Source of the DNA: Cyathus striatus
Lineage: Eukaryota > Basidiomycota > Agaricomycetes > Agaricales > Nidulariaceae
Direction: 5' to 3'
Length of the DNA stretch: 64,000 nucleotides
Assembly: GCA_025738555.1 (NCBI GenBank)
Contig: JAOVFP010000023.1
Location: 1,302,001 to 1,366,000, forward strand
Within the stretch, counting starts at the first letter, position 1; every line of letters begins with the position of its first letter. Both the position numbers and the translations under genes were made by a program. A model generated the notes under the pieces. The model was given only the letters and a program-made list of their open reading frames with translations. It did no database searches and was not told the origin of the DNA. Shown piece by piece: positions 1-13,760 of this stretch.

Positions 1-3000
1 CCCGAGTTTTCCGGGTCGAAAGCGGATAACTAGATTGAACTGGGAAAGATACTCGGACCATCGGGCTTGTCGTCGGGACAAGATCTTGGTTGTGGAAAAG
101 TATTCCAAGTTCTTGTGGTCTGTGACGACGTCAATGGGTGAACCGGAACCTTCCAGGTAATGACGCCAGACTTGGAATGCTTCGAAGATAGCAAGCAATT
201 CCTTGTCATGGGTGTCGTAGTTTAGCTCGGGAGGTGTAAAGGTTCGTGAGTGGAAAGCGATAGGGTGAATCTCGCCATCATCGGAAACTATAGACAGGAT
301 AGCAGCCAACGCGTAATCCGAGCGTCGGTTTCCACGATGAGCTGCTTGTCGGGAACCCAATGGGTAAGAATGGGTGCCGACGTGAAAGCGTCCTTAAGTT
401 CAGTGAAAGCGGAACGGCATTTTTCCGAGAAGTTCCACGGATTACCCTTCCGGGTAAGGCGGGTGAGCGGAACAACTATGTCGGAATAGTTGTATATAAA
501 ACGCCGATAGAAATTAGCGAACCCAAGGAAGGATTGAATGTCTTTTACTTTCCTTGGTTCCGGCCATTCTTGAATAGTCTTCACCTTTGTTGGAGACATG
601 GTGAGACCGTTGGGCGATAGTATATATCCGAGATATTCCACGGATTCGAGTGGAACTCACACTTATCCGCGCGCGCGTACAACCCGTGCTTCCGGAGTCG
701 ACGCAAAACTTCCCTGACATGTTGGCGATGTTGCGCAAGGTTATCAGAGTATATAAGGATGTCATCCAAATAAACTATGACGCACACATCAAGAAGGTCT
801 TTGAAAACATCGTTCATGAAGCGTTGGAAACCCGCGGGTGCATTGGAAAGTCCGAAGGGCATGACTAGCCATTCGAAGGATCCATAGCGAGTCCGGAAAG
901 CGGTTTTCCATTCATCGTCCTCGGCAATGCGGACCAGGTGGTACGCATGACGTAGGTCGATCTTGGTGTAGATACGGGCGCGACGGGGACTGTCGAGCAA
1001 ATCTGAAATGAGTGGCAAAGGATAACGATCCTTTTTAGAAATAGCGTTCAACCCGCGGAAATCCACACAAAGCCGAGCGATCCGTCCTTCTTGCGGACAA
1101 AAAGGACGGGAGCTCCGTGCGGAGAGCGTGAAGGTTGAATAAATCCGATCCGGATATGTTCATCGATGAATTCCCGAAGAGCGGAAAGCTCGGATTGGGA
1201 AAGGGAATAGATCCGACCTACAGGAGGTGAAGCACCTTCTTCTAGGTTGATCTTTAAGTCGTAGGGACGGTGAGGGGCAAGTGTATCTGCCCGGGACTTG
1301 CTAAATACATCAGCAAACTCGTGATACTCAGACGGTATTGAAGAGAGATCCGGAGCTTCCTCTGGATTGAGGGCAGCGGCAGAAGCGACAGCACCAAGCT
1401 GGATACGGAAAGTCTGTGCTCCCTCTAAACGGCATGCACGCGAGAAGGCGGCACCATTTATTAGCGAAATGCTAGGAGGAGGTGGCAGAGACTCATCAGA
1501 GGTGACCGGAGATGGATCCTCGGAAGCGGAACCTGGTTCCGAGATCCCGGATTTGAGCGGAAGTTGCTCGGAAGTGTCTGGAGTCCGGAATGTTAATGAG
1601 CCCGATACCCAGTCAATCAACGGATTGAAGCGGGTGAGCCAATTGTATCCTAGGACTGCAGAACACACGGAATCAAGAGGTGTCACATAGAGTTCGACTG
1701 TAATACATTCACCGGTAGGGAATAGTACAGGCAGTGTAACGAACTCGGTTATAACATGATTGGTGGTGCCATCGAAAAGTCTGAGAGCGATAGGTGGAGT
1801 AGGTGAGGTAGGAATAGCATGTGTCCGAACGAAAGATGAATCCATAAAACAATGGGTAGAACCCGAATCGACTAGAGCGCTATATGAAACTGTACAGGGT
1901 GTAGGGAGAGCATGGATGGTACTACAAAGTGGAATATGAAGGGCATTGGGGTCGGAAAGAGCGGAAGCGTTGAGTCTTACCTGCATCGGCTGCGCACAAG
2001 GGGGAACAACGCGGTCCTCGGCTTGTGTGGTGTCCAGAGGACCGCTCCCTATTTTTCGAACCCGAAGCCGGGTTGGAAAGAGCGCGGACCTGCGGGTCGA
2101 GGGACCCGCAGAAGCCGACGTAGGAGCCGAAGCGGATATTCCGGATGCCCGGGCTCTAGCCGCGGAAGAGGCAGAGCGGGGACATTCTTTGGCGCGATGC
2201 CCCGGATTACCGCAGAACAAGCATAGATTGTTGTCCATGCGACGCTGACGTTCTTGTGGCAAAAGTTTGCCATCTCGACCAACCTTGTCATTCAATTCCG
2301 GCCTCCGCTGTTGGGGAGGCTGCGAGGAACGAGGTGGGTGACTACCAGCACGGTGGGGATAACTCGGACGTGGCGCATATTGACCTGAAACGAGGCGGGA
2401 AGGCGCCGGGGTGACTGCGGAGCGGTTTGTAGTAGCTCTAACAGAGCTATCCGGAACCCGCGGACCCCGAGGCTGGTGGGATTCCCGCGTACGCTCGGAC
2501 TGGCGTTCCCAGTACCGACTATCGATCCCTTGAGCTAGTTTAATCATCCCGCGCTTTGTGGTAGGTTTCCCAACATGAGAGATCTCATCCTTAATGCGAC
2601 CCGGAAACCCGGAATAGAGTCGGTGGCATAAGGACTTATCATCCCAGTCGGTGCGCTGTGCAAGCCTGTTGAACTGTACAAGATACTTGGACAGTTTCTG
2701 TGAATCCTTCATAACGAGGACATCCAGATCATTCTCGGCATCCCCTTCCGGGTTCGCTAACCCGAAGTTATCCTCTAGCATGACGACGAAAACCTCCCAA
2801 GAGTGAAGGAACTCATCATCAGCATAGGGATTGGAGAGGGTCGGCATAACGAGCTGAAGCGCGGTATCCCGAAGATATGCGAGAGCGAAGTTGACTTGGG
2901 AGTGTCCATCCGAGTATTGGGAAGGATTATTCCGGAAGTAAATTTGGCATTGAGTAATGAACTGCTCCAACTTCTCAGCACTGGAACCGTCAAAAGTATC

Positions 3001-3556
3001 TGGCTTTTGAACGTTGCGTTCCGACGTGTTCCTGATGTACCCCGGGCGGATTCCGCAACTCTCAAAAGAGCTCGGCAAGCCGGTCTTCCCGGGAGTGGCG
3101 CGCAAGAGGTGTGCGCCTGGGATTGTCGACATCATCCTCATCACCATCATCCCCTGAGTCTGAGGATGGTGGAGACGGAGGATTGGGCTGAGAAGGAGGT
3201 GGAGGTGGCGGTCCAATGGTACCACCATCAGAGCCGTGACCCTCGGGAGTGTCCCGGTCTGCTGCGACTGTACCGTATGGCGGTGGAGTGCCATCCGGAG
3301 GAGCCTGAGCAGATCCGAGGTTCCCGGCTGCAGGAACAGAAAGTAGCTGAGCGGAAGTCGAGGGTGGACCCAGGAAAGTAGCACTAGGAGGTGGTGCTGG
3401 GCTGGGTGTAACCCGAGACGGTGTAGAAGGTAGAGAACCTGAAGTACTCCGTGGAGGCTGTTGCCTCGTAGCTGCACGGGTGGCACGAGCACCCACAGCA
3501 TTGGTATGACTAGCGGTATGCGCTGTGCGAGTAACCGAAGTCCCAGTTGGAGCCAT
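1..3556 (-). pseudogene. Gag-pol of gypsy copy 1, frame-broken and truncated
   Basis: Gag (ATG at 3556) is followed by a capsid-like region, a CCHC knuckle (CLFCGNPGHRAKEC, about 2180-2240), an aspartic protease (ALVDSGS, about 1870), reverse transcriptase with YLDD (about 770) and the start of RNase H (ETDAS, about 330). Against copy 2 it lacks single bases near 3070, 3022, 2090, 2055, 1078, 652 and 330, so no frame runs through. The long open frame 1048-3573 begins at a TTG out of the gag frame and is partly fused across these breaks. Almost all differences from copy 2 are one-base indels in doublets or short homopolymers, with few substitutions, so some breaks may be sequencing errors. Confidence 0.85.
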
Positions 3557-3592
3557 GATAAAGAGATATCCAAGGTATCAGTATTCGTATAC

Positions 3593-4357
3593 TGTTACGT
3601 ACCGATTCTCTTCCTGCTTAGAAGTGGTTGCGAAGACACCCGGAGGGTGTGGGAGAACTATAACGGAAACCCGAAGTGAGTACGGGTGCGGAAACGTAGA
3701 GCGGGAGTGTGGAAAGAACCGTGGCTTCAGCTTGTGTGCTGCGCCGCCTGGATATCCCCAGGGAATGGTTCGTATTTCGAGTAAGATGATATGTAACAAA
3801 GGAAGACGTTCTAGAGTATAAGAGAAGGCTTCGCCACTACACTAGGTAGCGGGAGAGAAACCGAAGGAAAACCCGGAGCGGGTTTCGGAACTTAGAGTAG
3901 GAAGAAAGTGTACAGAGTTGATACGAATACTAAAGACTACCTATTACATCTGGAAGACTACTTATACTAAGTAGGAACCTGTAGATACGAATGTAGAAGT
4001 ATTATACAAAGGACAAGTCAAAGGAGTAAGTAGGAAATGAAGTCTTGGCAAAGCGGAGTAGGGGCGCAAATGACGCGCTCAGAATGAAGAATAAGGAACT
4101 AATCTACAAAGGCCATAATGAAACGTATAAGTAGGAATGGAAGGGAGGAGTAATAGAATGATGACGCGGTGAGGCCGTCATAAGAGAAAGTACGTATCCG
4201 GGATACCCGATAGAAAACCCGACGGGTTCCGGGTACGTTCCCGGGCGGGAACGTCGGGAAGTGTAAACCCGAAGCGGGTACGTTCCGGGAACGGACCGGG
4301 TATGTTAGAAGGTCACGTGGGAACGTCGGCACGATGTATCCGGACATGGATATAACA
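3593..4357 (-). repeat. 5' LTR of gypsy copy 1 (765 bp)
   Basis: The LTR has short inverted ends, TGTTA at the outer edge and TAACA at the inner edge, both visible by comparison with the copy at 48066-48830. Its inner (U5) end matches the 5' LTR of copy 2 rather than copy 2's 3' LTR. It should carry the element promoter; no specific promoter motif was assigned. Confidence 0.9.
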
Positions 4358-7300
4358 AACTGGAACTTCAGCTGTAGGAGAAACATTGCGCTTTGGAGGC
4401 ATTTCATGCAGTAGGAAGCAAGGAAGCAATAGAAAGCTAGGATTAGCTAGCTTGAAGCAGTATTAATAAGTACATTGGCCTCATGGTTGTCCAAGTGTGG
4501 CACTCGTACAAATAACTTATGTCCGTGACTCGATGCATGTGAATTCATGTGTCACGCATGTTGAACACACTTCGGTCTCACCTCTACACTCCCTCTACCA
4601 TTACTTTACTCTCATCACGAACTCCACAAAGTAAGTAACGTATTCTTGAATACAATATGACGACTAATGTTATACATCATTCAACACACTGTGAGAGCAT
4701 GCTGCACTACCACTACAGGAATATTAGCATCGCAGCGATTCATATCACACATGTTTAACACGTACAGGTTAACTCGCACTGCATGATTGCCAAGCACCTC
4801 CCCACTTTAGTTAGTTTTTACTATTCATAGCGATTAAGCTCCCACACAGTGTCAACATGTACCATACTTACATCGCATGAATGCCCCTGCCCCCCAGAAT
4901 TAGCTCTACCATAAATAGCAGCCAATAATCCTCATGCTGTCAACGTGTACCAAATGAAAGCTACGTGCTTCCATTCACTATGCCAATCCTACTCCCTCCA
5001 TTCCCTTTCTCGTTACCCTTCCTTTCTTGCCACTGCTACTATCTTCTTCTTCTCCTTGTATCCTTTCCCCCTTTTCTACATGTTATCGTGGCCATTCTTC
5101 TGGACCCCTACAAAGGTACGTTGTACTAACCATCACTCTATCCATTAATCGACTCAGCAACTAGGACACCCACACATTCCTTTCGCTCTCTCCCAACGTC
5201 TCAAGCAGATAAGTATAACTCTTCCATCATTCCTCACTACATGTACTCACATTGTTGCACCAGACAACTCCGAATCCTATGCGCAAACGAACACAGTGGA
5301 GGGTATCATTTCCACCACTAAATCGACTGTGACTATGACTACGAGCAGCCATGAACAAAGACCAACATCGAGCTCTAGCACATACATAAGATCAATATGG
5401 AGCCTTATCATCGATTGGATTGCCCACACATTATCGAACGAAAGCTATTGCAGTTTTATGTCCTAGCCACATCATGATAATATTCACCGTAGGTATGTTC
5501 TCTGTAATAACTACCATTCTATACTAACACATTCTGTTTTTTAATATCAGTACCAATGTATTTGTATCATTCAGAGACGACATGGCTCTCCATATTCAAT
5601 GCTTCATATCAAACACAACAGTGTAAAGGATCACAGATATCAACTTTCTGTCACCTGGCAAGTACATGCATAACCCTTCCCCCTTCGCTTCATGATTCAA
5701 TCTAACACTGTAGAGCAGGCGTCCCCACTGCACAGTGGAATCGACATCTAATGAGTTCTGCAGACGCGTTCTAAGTCATGTGACTTACTATGTAGAGGAA
5801 CCTCAAATGCGTACACATCGTCACCTCATCCTTCACCTCCATCTGCAACCAAACTCTCCCCAACGTCCGACAACATACCATGTTAACAACATATCCAAGC
5901 ACTCAGATATGGATACACAAAGCTAGGGACTCAGGAACTCGCTCACAAAACAGAACATCTCAACATCTGGTCTTTCTGTACCCACCAATCGCTACATTTT
6001 CTACTTCTCCTCATATCAAATTCTTTTCTCTTCACATTTTACATACAAACCTCCCTTGATAGCTCTCCTTGAAACACTTGTTTAGTCTCTAAAATTTAGG
6101 AAATTTTATTCGCTCTTTTAAGTATATTTTCTCTACCCATTTTGCTGTATAAACTGTGTATCTAGGTCTCTAATAATTCACTGAACTTCTCTCCTATTGT
6201 TCTGCCTCGGTCTCAGCTCTCGTTTCGTGCTTCGTCATCATCTCCTTCGTTCTCTTCTCTCTCTGCAAGTTCTACTCACTCAAACACACCCCAGAACTTT
6301 GTCTCGAAGTTCTGATCTTTGTTGCATCATCGTACCTCTCGTTTATGTTGCTCACATATTCTTTTTCAACCTTAGGACCTTAACACTGGACAGACATGCC
6401 AACGGCTCGCATTCCTTTGATCAGGAACCTTCAACCCCCTCTTCCCTATTCAACACTTTGGATCTAGATTCTATGGTCAGTGGTTCGACTTTTTGCCATA
6501 ACGTACATAGTCCCCTTCACTGATCCCTGTAAATGAACCAAGAAGCAGGGTACCAGGGGCTTAGACCCGTCATGTGCATATACCTGAGTCTTACCAGGAT
6601 TCACTTCGCCAATCCTGGTAAAATGAACCAAGGAACAGGGTACCATGTGCTTAGACCCATTGTTTGCATATACCTGGGTCTTACCAGGGTTCGGAGTCGA
6701 TTCCATTTCCGATATCAGAATACGTAGGCTTGTGAATTAGTTCTGATGATATCCCTGCACAAATACCCCCCAATCATCTTGCAATCAATCATTGATTCGC
6801 TGATCTTCTCCTTGTTTAAGAATATTTTTTTTATTACCAATGTCTATTGCAGCGATCTTAAAACAAGGTAGTACTATACCCTTTAGATAAGAAATCATGT
6901 TATATTATATACTTAATAGAATTGACTTTTTGAATGAACTTTTAACTGCATTTAAGAACATAATGTCAATGAATGGCTTTATTACTTACATAGTATTGAT
7001 TGGTTCTTTCTAGAAAATGGAATTAGTACTGAAAACAGCTTGATAACAACGATACAAATGATACATAGGTACTTTGAGAATCTGTAATGTAAAACAATGG
7101 TACTGCTTTACTTACTTATCTGAGTCTTATATGTAATGTAAGCTACTCTGCACAACAAACTCCCTGCTCGTTTTCCTAACATGCAAATATACATGCACTT
7201 CACATATATTTCCCCTTTGGAACAGATAGTGGACTACGTGAGGGAGCAAGCTGAGGGAGCAAGCCAAAAAGACCAATAACAGACTTCAACATAAGTGCAT

Positions 7301-8938
7301 GCTGGTGTAAGTGGATCATTAAGAATGGCGGGGTGCATAATGATGTATCAACATTGATTTTATTATGACGGCGTGATTCTTGTTAGGCATGGCTGATGAT
7401 CTGAATTTTGAAAGTGCCGTAGACTCCAAAGGATTTACATTACCTTCTCACATATGAATATTAGCAAGGAAGAGCGATATCTTTCCAAATTGGTGAGCCA
7501 AGCGTAGGACTGTACACCGTTACCATACTGTACAGGTATACGGTAACCATATATACGGACCCATAACCATCCCGTCGAAGGATTTTGGGAGGGTTGGTAT
7601 GGTACAGTAACAGTTACGGCTCTGTCCGTATAGAGACTGTAAAATTATGGCCATATAACCATCCTTTATGGTTATACGGTATATTTCTTAAATATTTCTT
7701 CAAAACAAATCAGTGTCAAGCAAATTTTAATCCGAACTTTATAAATGTATGTCAGATTTCTACTAGGATTCAAGTAATATTTAAATTTTCACTATTTATG
7801 CAATACTCCTCCATTTGTGTAGCCTTGCATAATTACATAGGCCAACCAAACACTCAGCCCAAGTGTCTGAACTCCCGTTCACTTAGATATAATTGTTATG
7901 TATATAGCACTACTTATCTATTATAGCATGATTTCTCGCCCTCTATCTTCTTTCTGTCTATTTCTTCATTCCTTTCGTTCACCCTTCTCTTACTTCTTTT
8001 CTATTCGAGTGTACTTACCTTGCATGTATTCATAGGAATACACCAACTTTGTCGTCACCTGCAGACCACAACAATAATCAGGTGAGTGCCTGACGGAGTG
8101 GTTATTATTTACGTGTGATATCCAATCTTATCAACTCATCTTACCCTCTCTCCATTCTCATACGTTCATAATCTGTATTCAAATTACGACGCCAATGCAG
8201 AAATAGATGTTGAAGACATATCCCTTCCTCCAATTCTGCAGCTGAAGTCAAATGGACGGAAACTCAAGATAGCATTACGTTCATGCACAATACCCAACCA
8301 ATTGTCAATACACCACTCCTCTCCCTTTGTTCATATCTGTATTTCATCTTGTAATCGAATCACACGCATACAAGGTATCTGCAGTAATGGATGTTAAAGA
8401 CACAACTCGTTCTCTTACCCCGCTGAAGTCAACAGTAATTAAATCAAGACAAGCAGCTATAAAATATGCGAGGGAAGCTGCTTCTTAGGGTGACGTTTTA
8501 TAAGTATGACAAGAGTGTCATTGGCATCATGTGGGTGCTGGATGGATAGGATAAGGTTAAAGGAAGTGAAGTATGCAGTAGTATTGACTACTCATTCATT
8601 GTATAGACCACTACCAAGATGTACGTAGTTAAACTTACAACAATGGTGTGTCACCGTTATCTTTCAATAACACAGATTTGTACACTATTACAAAGTTGTA
8701 GATACTCTAGTTCGGTTAGATTTCAGAACCGAGCACCACAGTACCCTGTCCAAGCATTAGTGTCCCCAACAGTCCACAAGATTGCATCGCTTGCCACGTA
8801 TGCCACATATACTTGTTGGTCCAAAGCTGAGTATCATTTCGTACCCAAACCTCAGACGTATTCACTACTCAACCGTGTCATTGTCACTCCTGTTCTCCTA
8901 ACCACACTCCTCACACTCCTCAACTACTACACTAACAC
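4358..8938. other. Gene-poor stretch, no gene recognised
   Basis: Only short open frames without recognisable domains occur here. Sequence is AT-rich with C/T-rich patches (for example 4980-5090 and 7960-8030). It contains the 90-bp tandem duplication listed separately and a diverged duplication of roughly 180 bp between about 8190 and 8440, in which both copies include a GCTGAAGTCAA box. No LTR ends or transposase remnants were recognised. Confidence 0.5.
6527..6695. repeat. Two tandem copies of a ~90-bp unit
   Basis: Units begin at about 6533 and 6623 and share ATGAACCAAG, CAGGGTACCA and GCATATACCTG blocks at a 90-bp offset. Each stays open in one plus-strand frame and reads a similar short peptide, but there is no wider gene context, so coding is not claimed. 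Confidence 0.75.
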
Positions 8939-11542
8939 ATGACCTGGGCAGATTCAAAGCAGTGGAACTGGCTGGTGGCGAAAATACCAGGTTACAACCG
9001 TGCTAGGGATGAAGGGAAGTCGACACCATGGCTAAGGAACTTGTATTCAGATTGGGAGGATACATGGGGTCGACCAACAGCCACCAAAGAAGAAATGGAC
9101 AAGTGGAATGTGTACGGTGAAAAGGCAGATATTAAGAAGTGGAAAGAAATGCGTGGTGTAAGTATTCATTTATTTTTAATGTGAATAAATGGCTTACATT
9201 GTGCATAGAGGCTTAGCCGTTGGTTCCGCAATTACATCCGCAACTCTCTGTCTTCCAAAGGTCTTCTCAATATCAAGCGGAGGCCTCAGGCAAAAGGGGA
9301 GACCGTGACACAGGAATGGCAAGTTTACTACATGCTGTATGAGGAATACATGGATGCACTCATCGATGATGAGTGGGATGAGTACCAACATTCGAGTCAG
9401 AAGGATTCTGAGCCTATTTCACGCTACGAATTCGAAAACAAGTCAATCAAGAGACATTATGAGCTTGAAACCCAGGATGTAAAGGACGAGGTACAGGCGC
9501 ACCTACAAGAGTTGTGTCAAAAGAGGAGTGGGGTGATTCCAAAGGACAAAAGCATTGCAGCAAGAAATATAGCATACGACACGTAAGTAAAACACATTTC
9601 TATATGATGTAACATATGTAAGACTCACATTTTCGTTTAGGGCGATAAAGAAGCTTGAAGCAGCCCTCACTGAAACAATTCCAGAACTTTCAAAACGCAC
9701 TGAGTGGAACTTCACTGTACTTGCAGGTGGGCCATGTCCGTCACGTGGTGGAATGATGGATGCAGCGATGTAAGTTGATCATAAAAGATTCATATTTACT
9801 CACTAAAATCATGTAGCTACCACTATGGTGGTGACGAGGAGGGAAATTCCTGGGAGACATGGATGGGAAGTGCGAATTTTGGAGAACAAATTTCGGATAA
9901 ATTTGATGACTTCCTAAATCACTGCTTCTGTAAGTGTGCTTGTCTTTCAGTAAGACATACCAACTAAGTCTCTAAAGCCATAGATGAGTGTGATTCACGC
10001 AGCCTTGATGCAGACATTATACGTTCAGATGGACAATCCAGTGGTAAAGGTAAAGGAAAAGGGAAAGAAGGAGCACAAGAGCATATTCAGGAAACAGAGG
10101 ACGAAAATATCGATGCTGGTTCTACTCTACAACCAGTTGAGTATGTGACCACTTCTGATGGGAGCCGTATGAGTAGAAACGAGGCTGACCGTCTTGATCG
10201 CATGAATAAAATTGATAGCGTAATGAAGGAGATGAAGGCGAACTGGGAAAAAGAAGGTCATCCACCCAGTATCGCCAAGAAGGTTGTCAAGCGTGGTCCC
10301 AGGAAACCAAAAGGAAGTGTCAATGTGACACCTCGCAGATCTTCCCATCTAGCTACGATAGACGATGAGTTACCTCAGTAAGAGCTTACCCCCTTTATCA
10401 TTGTGCAAACAACTGATGGACCATTCATTTCGTCAGTGCTAATGATATAACTATAGCAAATAATGAACAGAGCATTGAGAAGTACGTATATACATGTTAG
10501 ACCAACCACATACTTACAAACTATATGTAGGTTAACTTCTGAAGCTGCAGTAGAATGTCAAAGTAGTGGTATTCGGTGGGTACTATTACATTCTATCAAT
10601 CATTATTCATTCATTCTATTCTAGGGCAACTTCCCAACCACCTGTCAATGCGGGAGACACATCCGATCATGATGAAAGCTCGCAACTGGAAAGGACAACA
10701 GCCGATGGGTTAGCGGACATGGCTAGCATGGCTACGAGTTCCATTTACCAGGAGGAGCATACTACATGGTAAGCATGGCTTACACTTATCATCAGAATCT
10801 GTTATCACTGACTTTCCTAATAGTAGAAAGTCTACAGACAATGTGAGTTCTCCTGGCGAAGATAGCATCGATTCATTGCCAAAATACGCCCAACAATATG
10901 TCAAGTATTTGACTAATGTTTCATCTGACCCACGCTGGAAGGCACTTATCAAAGAATGGCAAAATTTCGAGCAGAAAATGCCTGAGGAATCTGTAAGTAA
11001 CCATCCTTCATCAAAAGCTACAACCAGTATACTTATATATTATAACAGCCTTTTCCTACGACAAAACGTCCCAAAGAATTGGCATGGTGGATTCGTCGTC
11101 ATCGGAGTACATCTGCAGTACCGCAAATAACCGCGTCCGAATTTGGCAGTTCATGGATTACATGGTGGACCGAAATGCAACCCAAATGGCGTAAAGCTAG
11201 CCGTACTCGGTCGATTCCATCAGAGAATTGTCAATGGGGAACATTGTTCCGTGGCGGTGCATTGGGATTATGCAGCGTTGTGGTATCTCTGTCTTGGTGG
11301 GTCAGCACAATTCAAAAGTCGTCAGACGGCCCGACAGAAACTTCGGAAAGCCTTTGGGAAGCAGTAGAAGACATAACATGGGTCTTCCAGCAATTTGGCG
11401 CACTCCCTGGACCAGTTGCAACAAAACGAGTTTTGGAAACGGACGCTGCCCCAGAGAAGCTAAGAAAGCGGTATGTATATCCATCACTATTTAATACATG
11501 TTATGATAGCTTATTTCTGTCTACAGCAGAAAGAAGCACTGA
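8939..11542 (+). CDS. Orphan protein of an expanded agaricomycete family (gene A), 11 exons
   Basis: Eleven exons can be threaded with GT-AG introns of about 45-60 nt: 8939-9157, 9209-9582, 9641-9769, 9817-9929, 9984-10377, 10437-10481, 10531-10575, 10625-10768, 10824-10992, 11049-11470 and 11527-11542. They total 2070 nt, a 689-residue protein with no internal stop. The N-terminus is a Trp-rich block (MTWADSKQWNW). A basic and acidic low-complexity middle follows. The C-terminal domain has a KYAQQYVKYL segment and conserved Trp pairs (LAWWIRR, ITWWTEMQPKWR, SLSWWV, EDITWVFQQ). The same N- and C-terminal blocks and final exon structure recur in the gene at 30170-32785. Exons 6 and 7 are both 45 nt. 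I do not know the function. I recognise the C-terminal block as recurrent in mushroom genomes near transposons (knowledge, not tested here). Confidence 0.8.
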
Positions 11543-12164
11543 GCAGGAAAATGTACCAGCTCCGAAGGTTTCCGTCGATATAGTATCAGTTCATTCAGTC
11601 TTGATCTTCAATTAGAGTCGTTTATTTAAATCGTTTTAATTCGGTATCAACTATTTCTCTCGACTAAAACTCATTTTAATTCTGATTGAGCTACGCACTG
11701 CTTATTTCACTTTAATTTACATTGCTTCGAACCATTCCTTATTTCAAATAAGTAGATATAAACACAGGTTGATCGATAATTCATTTAATTTGTTGAGTGT
11801 GCAAGAACACAGCTGGGGGACAGAAATTAAAACAAAAATATTGTATTGCACTGCTACTTATCTACTTATATACATAACCACATATATTTTTCATACGAGA
11901 TGCTGTCAGAGAGACTGATAGCGAGGGGGGAAGAGGCGGTGGTTTCATTTTACGTAGAGATGTGGGTGGGGGTGGCCCATATCCTGCCCCCTCGTTATTC
12001 CTCGCTTCCTCTTTCCCCTTTACCCCGATATGTTTTGCTGTTAGCGTGTCTCCCGCCACCTTGTCATTCCTCCCTTCCACTTTCCTTTTACTCTCCGAAC
12101 GTTTCGCTGTTCGCGTGTCGTGCCATTGTTCGCGTCAAGATCCTTATGCACATGACAGTAATTC
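11543..12164. other. 3' flank of gene A, no gene seen
   Basis: AT-rich sequence after the stop codon, followed by a C/T-rich stretch (about 11960-12110). Short open frames overlap on both strands without recognisable features. Confidence 0.4.
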
Positions 12165-13760
12165 TATGCCGCTCCGAGTGGGAAATTAATCGCCGTACTG
12201 TAGTTCGGTTGCTGTAGGGAAGGGGGTGCTGTATTCTATGGTTTCTCTTTCATTTTCCGCATTTTCATTGTGTATTTTTGTTCTCATGTATAGATGTATG
12301 TTTCTAAATGTTATAATAACACTAAAATAGTCTTAAATCGATCATTTTTGCTTTACAAACACTTATCTAAGTCCCTGAAGTTCTTAAGTTTTAAGCATGC
12401 GCTAGCAAGAGTTGGATGTATCCGGTCTGAGAGCAAAAGCATCGAGGCACTATTTTGTCTATTCACCATTAAGACATAGTTTCTGAGAGACTCGGATTCA
12501 TTTCATTGCACATGCTTTTCTTGTAAAACTTTGTTTTACATTTTCTTACACTGTATCTTACAATGCTATCATGGTAATCTACTGGTAAACTTTGCCTCCT
12601 TGGAAGTGAAAAGCTATAAACACAAGAAATGAGGTGATCTGGAGAATTAGAATGGGTTTATGAAATTTAATGTCTCGAAGTCATAGTAGTAGTCATGCGA
12701 ACAAATGTTGTTTTTAAAATTTAACATATAATCGACGTGAAGGGCAGTGAGATAGCTGTGTTAATCATTTCACATTTGTGGTATGGAAGACGTTTGAAGT
12801 CGAGTCACTGCAATCTACTGCTTATTATTTATTCAGATATAAAATATTATTTGTGCCGCCCATGCCTACCTTCCACAGGCGCTTGAATCGACAACCACAA
12901 CTGCACGAGAAATATCTTCCTTCCCATGTATGTGATACGTATACAATATATGTAATAATTGCTTATGATTGGGTGTAATAAAGTACGCGCTGTCTCATTT
13001 CTGTCCATTACCAAGTAGATCCACTACTGTACAAATGTTCAGCGTAATTTCCTTCATCCGCTGGCATCTGACAGTGTCGGAGACGGCCATATCTGGTAAA
13101 CACACTGAAAATACTCAAAGTCAGTTCGCAATCTACAAAACCATAGAAAAAGATAAGGGAAAGGCTGGCTCGACGGCTTCAATTATGAAGAACACCAGTG
13201 GGACTGTCACAATTAGCAAAGACACAATAGTCAATGCTATTTCCGATGGACACCGGGTTACTAATATTGAGCTTCTCGACGACGAAACGGTGATTGGTAG
13301 TGCTGACGGACAATTTTTGAAGGCTATGATTATCGTAAATAAAGTATGCATAAATACATAGCAGAACTCACGAGAGAGCATAGTTGAACAGAGTTTAAGT
13401 TGGACTGAAGTCTGATAGCATCAAGACAACTTTGTAAGAAACTTCAGCTCAGCGTGAGAAAAGCAAAGGAACAAAAACATTTCATGAAAAAACATAGCTT
13501 CCCAGTCAATGAAAGACTATCTTATTGTTTTGATATTATCTTCCCATTCGGAGCGGCATAATTGATAAAAATGTAAGGCATTTCAATTAAGCGTGGGAAA
13601 TACACTTGAACAAAATATTTCATGAAAAAAAATAGCTTCATAATCGATTTAAGACTATTTTAGTGTTATTATAACATTTAAAATATACATCTATACATAA
13701 GGGCAAAAATGTACAATGAAAAAGCGGAAAATGAAAGAGAAACTGTAGGTAAGTGGGAAC
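12165..13760. repeat. Inverted-repeat structure of ~1.6 kb (possible small transposon)
   Basis: The arm at about 12237-12343 matches the reverse complement of about 13642-13749 at high identity, including ATAGATGTAT and TAACACTAAAATAGTCTTAA. Just inside the right arm is a diverged direct copy of part of it (about 13450-13530, sharing TTTCATGAAAAAA). A GCCGCTCCGA box at about 12170 also has an inverted partner at about 13550. The interior holds an unassigned open frame (12969-13361). The pattern suggests a foldback or MITE-like unit, but outer ends and a target duplication were not resolved. Confidence 0.5.

Larger units (their letters stand above)
1..4357 (-). mobile_element. Ty3/gypsy chromovirus copy 1, cut by the window edge
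   Basis: Minus-strand LTR retrotransposon. The 5' LTR is at 3593-4357, gag starts at the ATG whose first base is 3556, and pol runs off the window during RNase H. It is the same family as the complete copy at 48066-56237: gag and LTR are nearly base-for-base identical, with only scattered CpG transitions and single-base indels. The two copies are in opposite orientation about 44 kb apart. The flank outside the LTR starts at 4358; the other end and any target-site duplication are outside the window. Confidence 0.95.

Noticed and set aside
1048..3573. 841-codon open frame on the minus strand
   Set aside because: It begins at TTG in a frame different from the true gag ATG (3556) and joins gag and pol only through single-base losses relative to copy 2; treated as part of the broken gag-pol.
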